Below are positions 6,462-10,873 of a stretch of 10,873 bases of DNA, piece by piece (positions within the stretch are counted from its first letter, which is position 1; each line of letters opens with the position of its first letter). The stretch covers positions 1-10,873 of the forward strand of contig SFFS01000078.1 in NCBI GenBank assembly GCA_004557805.1, read 5' to 3'. Source of the stretch: Clostridiales bacterium. GTDB taxonomy: Bacteria; Bacillota; Clostridia; Christensenellales; Aristaeellaceae. The notes beneath the pieces were generated by a model that saw nothing but the letters and a program-made list of their open reading frames with translations, was not told where the DNA came from and searched no databases. A program made the translations under genes and the position numbers.

Positions 6462-7490
6462 ATGAAAACAACGCTCAGGGAAATTGCTTCCGAAACGGGG
6501 CTGTCCATTTCCGTGCTGTCGCGCGTGGCCAGCGGAAACGGCTATGTCTCCCCCGATATGCGGGAACGCGCGCAGGCGGCGCTGAAGCAATACGGCTATT
6601 GCCGCACCCGGCCCCGCGCCGTCAGCGATAACCATCCCCTGTCCGACGCGATTCTGATTATTACGGGCGCAACGGGCAACACGTATCATCAGGTAATCCG
6701 TCAGTTTACCATCTCCGCGCGAAAGCTCAGCAAAAAAGTGCTGATAATGCATACCGACTACGACAGCACGGTGGAAGAAGAGGATCTTCGCTACGCGCAG
6801 AAGCTGGGCGTTTATGGGGTCGTCATGCTCAGCGTGGTCGAGACCCGCGGCACCGCCCGTCTGCTCCGGGAAAGCGGTTTTCCCATCGTCATGATAGGAC
6901 GGTATACCGCGCAGACGCAGACCGATACCGTTACCCAGGACAGCTATGAAATGGGCATTCTGGCCGCGAAGCGCCTTTTTGAGGCCGGTCACACTCGCCT
7001 GGGCTATCTCGGCGGTCACGCCGAATCAAGCATTACGCAGGATAAAAAGCAGGGTTTTACCGATCAAATGAACGATTTCGGACTCACCCTGCCCGAGAAG
7101 TGGGTCTCCTATGGCGCGCTGAACTATCAAAGCGGCAGAGAATATGGCCAAACGCTGCTGTCCATGCCCGACGCTCCGACGGGGCTGTTCGTTTCCAACG
7201 ACCTGATGGCAATGGGCATAGCCGATGAGCTGATGCAGGCCGGCTGCCGGATTCCCCAGGATCTGAGCCTGATCTGCTGCGATAAAACCCTTGCCTCGGA
7301 TACCTTCCATCTCGCCCTCGACCGTTTTTACATCGATTACGACGAAACGGTAAAAACCGCGCTGCGCCTGCTCACCCAGCGTCATGAGAATCCGGCGCTG
7401 CCGCGCCAGCTGATCACGTTCGATCCGCTGCATATCGCAGGCGAAACGATCGGCCCGCCAAGAACGCGCAGAGCGTTAATCCTGCCGTAA
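6462..7490 (+). CDS. LacI-family transcriptional regulator
   Basis: From ATG 6462 this is a 342-residue LacI/GalR-type regulator. The N-terminal helix-turn-helix is TLREIASETGLSISVLSRVASG followed by NGYVSPDMRERAQAALKQYGY, the family pattern (about residues 3-46). A periplasmic-binding-protein-like effector domain follows: DAILIITGATGNTYHQVIRQF, GVVMLSVVETRGTA, FPIVMIGRY, AKRLFEAGHTRLGYLGG, GLFVSNDLMAMGIADELMQAG and CRIPQDLSLICCD. Upstream in-frame starts (6369, 6423) would add residues unlike the family. AAGGCGG upstream is a weak and somewhat distant ribosome binding site. After the helix-turn-helix the usual hinge-helix motif (PNxxARxL) is hard to find; CRTRPRAVSDNHPLSD stands there instead. 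The gene is divergent from the reductase and shares its intergenic region, so it most likely controls the reductase and possibly itself. The effector is unknown; it need not be a sugar. Confidence 0.92.
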   Translation: MKTTLREIASETGLSISVLSRVASGNGYVSPDMRERAQAALKQYGYCRTRPRAVSDNHPLSDAILIITGATGNTYHQVIRQFTISARKLSKKVLIMHTDYDSTVEEEDLRYAQKLGVYGVVMLSVVETRGTARLLRESGFPIVMIGRYTAQTQTDTVTQDSYEMGILAAKRLFEAGHTRLGYLGGHAESSITQDKKQGFTDQMNDFGLTLPEKWVSYGALNYQSGREYGQTLLSMPDAPTGLFVSNDLMAMGIADELMQAGCRIPQDLSLICCDKTLASDTFHLALDRFYIDYDETVKTALRLLTQRHENPALPRQLITFDPLHIAGETIGPPRTRRALILP

Positions 7491-7508
7491 ATCGGCGAAT
7501 TCGGACAG

Positions 7509-7535
7509 AAAAAAGCGGCTTTGCGCCGCTTTTTC
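7509..7535. terminator. Bidirectional intrinsic terminator between converging genes
   Basis: GCGGC (7515-7519) pairs with GCCGC (7525-7529) around a 5-base loop. The stem is extended by an A tract on the left (7509-7514) and a T tract on the right (7530-7534). It lies 19 bases after the regulator stop codon and about 19 bases before the stop codon of the minus-strand operon, so it can end transcription from both sides. Confidence 0.85.
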
Positions 7536-7553
7536 CTTTCTCCTGCCGTCCCG

Positions 7554-8581
7554 TCATTTCCAACGGAACGAACCATATTTTTTCACATAGCCCATAAAGC
7601 GTTTCCGCAGCTCGTTGCCGAAAGCGATCATATCGTGCGAATGAACGTAGTCCCAGCCAAGCCATTGCAGCGGCGTATCCGCCGCCAGCTTCGGCTGCAC
7701 GTCCGCGCTGGTCGTCGGGTAGAAGTTATCCTCCCAGACCTGCAAAAACGCAGGGCTGAGCAGAAACCGCGACAGGCGTTCGAGCGGTTCGGAAAGCTCG
7801 CGCCGCGTAATAAGATAGACCAGGTTTACGAACGCGCCGTCCGCAGGAACGATCAGCTGCGCATCCTCCTGACGGAGGCTGGCGTTTGCAAAAACCACGT
7901 GCAAAGATACAGCGGTGCCGTGTCCGGATGATTAGAACCGACGACCTGCGCCACCCGCGATCCCGCCAAGCACTGGCACGTGTTGGCGGCAAGCTGCCTG
8001 AGGCCGTCCTCGCCGAAGTTTTTATGAATATACATCAGCGGCATTTCCTCCGGATCGTTTTTTCCGCCGGAGAGCGAAATCGCGCCGCGATAGACCGGAC
8101 TGAGAAGATCCTCCCACGTCTTGGGAAGCGGCAGGCCGCCGAGATGGCGCTTATCCGCAATCAGCACCATAGGCAAAGATGAAAAGACGGAAAAGACCCC
8201 TTCCGGATCCTGAATATCAAGCCCGGCGAACGGCGCGGAAATGGGAAAATTCTGCTCTGTTCAGCAATATGTGCGGTTGATGTATTTCTCTATCATCGGC
8301 CGCTCAAAAAAGTCGCGGAAGCCGAAGGAAAGCACCGCCTCCCGGAATTGAGCCGTACCGGGCGCATAGAGCGTTTTCAGGATTTCACGGCCCGGCTCCG
8401 TTTCGGTAAGCCCGCACGTAGTGGGCAGATAGGAGCGATAGGACGCGCCGTAATCGCGCAGAAAGGGCATGAGCAGTTCTCTCGCGGCAAGCTTTACCGG
8501 GCAGGGAATTTCGCAGATAAAATCCAGCTTTTTTTCCGGTTCCAGCAGCGAATCCAGCATTTTGTTCAGGTCCTCAGCCAT
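7554..8581 (-). pseudogene. Leaderless ABC-type solute-binding-like protein, broken by a frameshift and an in-frame TGA
   Basis: Read from ATG 8581 (AGGAGG about 6 bases upstream), the frame gives 106 residues (MAEDLNKMLDSLLEPEKKLD..., with ICEIPCPVKLAARELLMPFL) and then a TGA at 8261-8263. The same frame continues at once with recognisable binding-protein sequence (PMVLIADKRHLGG, PLPKTWEDLLSPVYRG, VVGSNHPDTAPLYLCTWF). The frame then breaks, and the last 110 or so residues are in another frame (FANASLRQEDAQLIVPADGAF, WLGWDYVHSHDMIAFG, ending at 7554). Adding one A to the A5 run at 7890-7894 rejoins the halves as TWFFANAS and gives 342 codons plus a stop, so two lesions explain everything. It resembles ABC substrate-binding proteins annotated in anaerobes but has no signal peptide, so it may act in the cytoplasm. 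It overlaps the ABC ATPase gene by 8 bases, which implies translational coupling. It may be a true pseudogene or an intact gene hidden by sequence errors. Confidence 0.75.
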
Positions 8582-9620
8582 TGCGCACCTCCTTGAAAAA
8601 ATCCTCCGGTCCGAGACGGCCGACCGTCTCGCCGTGCCGCAGCTTTTCGCGCACGGAGCCGAGCGTTGCCTCAATCTGCGAAAGAAGCGCGGCGTTTTCC
8701 CGGTCTTCCGCGCTGCGCGCGAAAACGCCGGAAATGCCGCCGTTTGCGATAACGATGCGCTTATCGCACTGCAGCGCCGTGCAGGGATCGTGCGTGGAAA
8801 TGACGACGAGCTTACCGTTGCCGCACAGAAGGCTCAGCGCGCGGTTCTTATCGATGCCCGCGTTTTCAATTTCGTCGATCAGGATGATCGGAGCGCGGCT
8901 GATGAGCGCCGTGTCCGCAATCATCAACGCGCGCGACTGGCCGCCGCTGAGCTGCGCAAGCGGCGTATCGGGCGCAAACGCTTCGCCGGAAAGCCGGTTC
9001 GCGTTTTCCAGCACAGCCGCCACGGCGGCCTGTACATCGCGTCTGCCGGCGCTTTCGGCGTGCATGGCAATGAATTGATCCGCCGGAGATTCGATGACAA
9101 AGCTCATATGCTGCGAAAGCTGCGCAATAACGCCGGTGTTGCTGTAGCGGTAGTCGGGCGGTAGATCTTCGCCCTCGAGCAAAACATGCCTCCGCGTAAC
9201 CGTATCCCCTTCCGCAAGGCATTCAATATCGGCCAGCAGACGGCTCTTTCCCGTGCCGGTCGGCCCGACAATGCACACCGTCTCGCCCGGGAGCAGCTTC
9301 AGTTCGATATTCTCCTCCCGGCCGGATTTATCCGTGCCGCCGCGAATGATCAGCGCGCTCGCTCGAAGCGCCGCCGCTTCCTGCCGCTGCGTCTCCTGCA
9401 AACGGTTCACAACTTCAATGGAGCCAAGCGCAAACCTGCGCTTCGTCAACCCGAATTCCGTAAACCGCAGCTCGGATTCGCCGTTAATCACTTCGATAAA
9501 CGAGCGCTCCAGATCGGGCGCCTCCATCTTGACGCCCTCAAAATAGGTCGTCAGATAGGGGTACGCCTGGAACAGTTCGCCAAGCGGAATATCGGACAGA
9601 ATGTTCTGAGGGGTCAGCAT
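8574..9620 (-). CDS. ABC-type ATPase without a membrane domain (cytoplasmic)
   Basis: This 348-residue protein has a complete ABC nucleotide-binding domain: Walker A GPTGTGKS (119-126), Q-loop glutamine in GVIAQLSQ (about 167), signature LSGGQ (224-228), Walker B IILIDE with catalytic E250, and H-loop H277 in ISTHDP. It has no transmembrane segments and no fused permease. The first 45 or so residues (MLTPQNILSDIPLGELFQAYPYL...) form a small helical region recalling DUF1858-type domains; residues 46-110 are unrecognised. The start is supported by GGAG in ATGGAGTTTTGATATG, and only one base separates it from the stop of the upstream GTPase gene. It overlaps the downstream binding-protein-like gene by 8 bases. 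No permease gene is in view, so either the permease lies outside the window or the ATPase acts on a soluble partner. It is the only undamaged member of the trio. Product function unknown. Confidence 0.85.
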   Translation of the reverse strand: MLTPQNILSDIPLGELFQAYPYLTTYFEGVKMEAPDLERSFIEVINGESELRFTEFGLTKRRFALGSIEVVNRLQETQRQEAAALRASALIIRGGTDKSGREENIELKLLPGETVCIVGPTGTGKSRLLADIECLAEGDTVTRRHVLLEGEDLPPDYRYSNTGVIAQLSQHMSFVIESPADQFIAMHAESAGRRDVQAAVAAVLENANRLSGEAFAPDTPLAQLSGGQSRALMIADTALISRAPIILIDEIENAGIDKNRALSLLCGNGKLVVISTHDPCTALQCDKRIVIANGGISGVFARSAEDRENAALLSQIEATLGSVREKLRHGETVGRLGPEDFFKEVRNG

Positions 9621-9621
9621 A

Positions 9622-10279
9622 TCAAAACTCCATTTTCTTCGTCAGGTCAACCTGATAGTTCTCTCCGATGCGCGTCTGCCCCACGCAATAGGAGCAATGC
9701 GCGGCGGGCATCGGAAAGCGGAGATAGCGGTCGACCAGCGTATCGGTTTCAGGCGCGGAAAGAACGCTGCGAAGCAGCCGGAAAGTCCCCTGCCCGGAAA
9801 TGCCGTTGAGATTGATAATGGAAGCGAGCGGATTGACCTGGCGGATATTATACGCAAAAACCTCGCGCTCCGCCTGCGAAACCATATCGCCCTTCGTTAC
9901 GGCGACGATATTTCATGGGCGTTCGAATGCCGGAAAGATTGTCGATGACGCAGACGGCGGGAATATCACGGATGTGCGGCGCAAAGCGGCTGCAAAGCCC
10001 GGCGCTTTCAATAAAAAGCACGTCGAAGCCCTCTCGCTCGCCCCAGCGCACGCAGCCTTCCACGTTGCAGATGAAATAATGATCCGGACAGACGGAGCCG
10101 GCAATACCAAGCCGGGCGGGTATGCCATGGCTTTCATATGTTTTCGCATCGTCTGAGGCGATGCAGTCGAATTTTACCACGCCCGCCGTCAGCCCCCGCT
10201 CCCGAAGGAGCGAGGACAGACGGAGAATTACGGACGTTTTCCCGCTCGAAGGCGGGCCGGAAACCGTAATCAGCTTCAT
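9622..10279 (-). pseudogene. UreG/HypB/CobW-like P-loop GTPase, frameshifted
   Basis: The N-terminal half (ATG 10279) has P-loop GPPSSGKT (8-15), DDAKTYESHGIPA, a Cys-Pro-x-His element VCPDHY (C64, H67) where UreG has CPH and HypB has CH, and switch II-like DVLFIESAG (86-94). It continues to DNLSGIRTP. The C-terminal half lies in another frame from about 9912 to 9622: NIVAVTKGDMVSQAEREVF (G4-like TKGD), IINLNGISGQG (G5-like) and a CxxC motif in AAHCSYCVGQTRIG. The break is near 9912-9925; 658 bases is not a multiple of three. Family proteins usually have about 8-10 more residues between the TP and the strand before TKGD, so a small deletion is more likely than a single-base slip. Family members deliver nickel or other metals or cofactors using GTP. 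It starts 5 bases after the upstream solute-binding protein gene, so it is co-transcribed. It may be a real pseudogene or an assembly error. Confidence 0.7.
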
Positions 10280-10284
10280 GGCTT

Positions 10285-10873
10285 TCAGTGCGCCAGAACG
10301 GAAACGTTGTAGTAGTTCGTCCAGAAGACGGAATCCATGTCCAGTCCCTGCACATAATTCTCATAGGCGTAGGCGGACACTTCATGCCAGACGGGCAGGA
10401 CGTAATAGTTGTCCTTGGCGATATCCTGCAGCTCGTCGTAGACGGCCTTCTTTTCAGCGTAATCCTTGATGGAAGAAACCTTCGCGCAGAGCTCGTCCAC
10501 GTGATCGTCATGCATGCCGGTACCACGGACGATCCTCTGTGAGCCGTTGCTGGCCATATGGTTGGCGAAGAAGAAGTTCGGTTCGCCCGTGGAGAGGGAA
10601 TGCTGCATGATGGTAACGTCGTAGTCGTGGGCCTTGAGGCGCTGGCCGCGCGTGGAGTTATCCACCGTATCGATCACCAGATCGATGCCGGCGGTTGCAA
10701 GCGCGCTCTGCCAGACGACGGCCACGTCGTCAAAGGGCCATCTGTCGGAGGAGGAGCCGAGCACCATCGTCACGGTGACGCGCTGGTCGCCGTACTTGGA
10801 TTCAACCAGTTCCTTCGCCTTCTGCGGATCATAGGTATAGCCTTCATCCTTGGTCCACTGTGTAGCGATCGGG
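10285..10873 (-). CDS. Family-5 extracellular solute-binding protein (oligopeptide/dipeptide/nickel ABC type), C-terminal part
   Basis: The last 195 residues are visible; the N-terminus with any signal peptide lies beyond the window edge. The sequence shows the usual C-terminal lobe of SBP_bac_5 proteins: YDPQKAKELVESKYG, then VTVTMVLGSSSDRWP, VAVVWQSALATAGIDLVIDTV (the 'quasi-linear' WQ..L...GI segment), DYDVTIMQHSLSTGEPNFFF, EKKAVYDELQDIAKDNYYVLPVWHEVSAYAY, and a last segment VQGLDMDSVFW. These proteins capture peptides, nickel chelates or other small ligands outside the membrane for an ABC importer. No permease gene follows; instead a GTPase gene starts 5 bases after the TGA. The pairing of an importer binding protein with a metallochaperone-like GTPase hints at metal or cofactor uptake, but ligand specificity cannot be read here. 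Confidence 0.88.
   Translation of the reverse strand, partial: PIATQWTKDEGYTYDPQKAKELVESKYGDQRVTVTMVLGSSSDRWPFDDVAVVWQSALATAGIDLVIDTVDNSTRGQRLKAHDYDVTIMQHSLSTGEPNFFFANHMASNGSQRIVRGTGMHDDHVDELCAKVSSIKDYAEKKAVYDELQDIAKDNYYVLPVWHEVSAYAYENYVQGLDMDSVFWTNYYNVSVLAH

Noticed and set aside
8261..8263. TGA read as selenocysteine or tryptophan
   Set aside because: Several other genes here (dnaG, the ABC ATPase, the family-5 binding protein) end at TGA, so TGA is a stop; a second lesion in the same gene makes decay or error the simpler reading. Selenocysteine was not fully excluded.
1..10873. CRISPR arrays, tRNA/rRNA genes, insertion sequences, attachment sites
   Set aside because: No regularly spaced repeats, no tRNA-like sequence noticed, no transposase frames and no terminal inverted repeats were seen in reading both strands by eye.

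Overview
The window looks like a chromosomal segment from a G+C-rich member of the Clostridia (Bacillota). The main reason is the minus-strand order dgt - dnaG - rpoD - trmK, a housekeeping 'macromolecular synthesis' block typical of Bacillota. Strong AGGAGG/AAAGGGG-type ribosome binding sites and a secreted FMN/FAD reductase of the kind common in anaerobic gut Clostridia also fit. Species cannot be determined from the sequence.

Left part (1-4332, all minus strand): a dGTPase-like HD phosphohydrolase (dgt), DNA primase (dnaG), the primary sigma factor (rpoD) and the 5' part of a tRNA m1A22 methyltransferase (trmK), which runs off the window edge. dnaG and rpoD are nearly contiguous, with the rpoD ribosome binding site overlapping the dnaG stop codon. 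A perfect 10-bp hairpin separates rpoD from trmK.

Middle part (4443-7490): a Sec-exported reductase with a covalent-FMN domain and an FAD fumarate-reductase-like domain (minus strand) is divergently paired with a LacI-family regulator (plus strand). The intergenic region holds a near-consensus promoter for the reductase (TTGACA-17-TAGAAT) and three inverted repeats that could be operators. The pair reads as an inducible extracytoplasmic respiratory reductase and its regulator; the substrate is unknown.

Right part (7554-10873, all minus strand): a tightly packed operon. It starts beyond the window edge with a family-5 (oligopeptide/nickel type) ABC solute-binding protein, followed by a UreG/HypB/CobW-like P-loop GTPase, an ABC ATPase with no membrane partner in view, and a leaderless solute-binding-protein-like protein. 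The GTPase and the last gene are each broken as sequenced. The last gene has a one-base deletion in an A5 run plus an in-frame TGA; the GTPase has a frameshift that probably involves a small internal deletion. The ABC ATPase between them is intact. This GTPase / ABC ATPase / leaderless binding-protein trio is the best candidate in the window for an under-described system, possibly in metal or cofactor handling. The lesions could be decay in this strain or consensus errors. No RNA genes, CRISPR arrays or insertion sequences were seen, and no gene-free stretch exceeds 300 bases.
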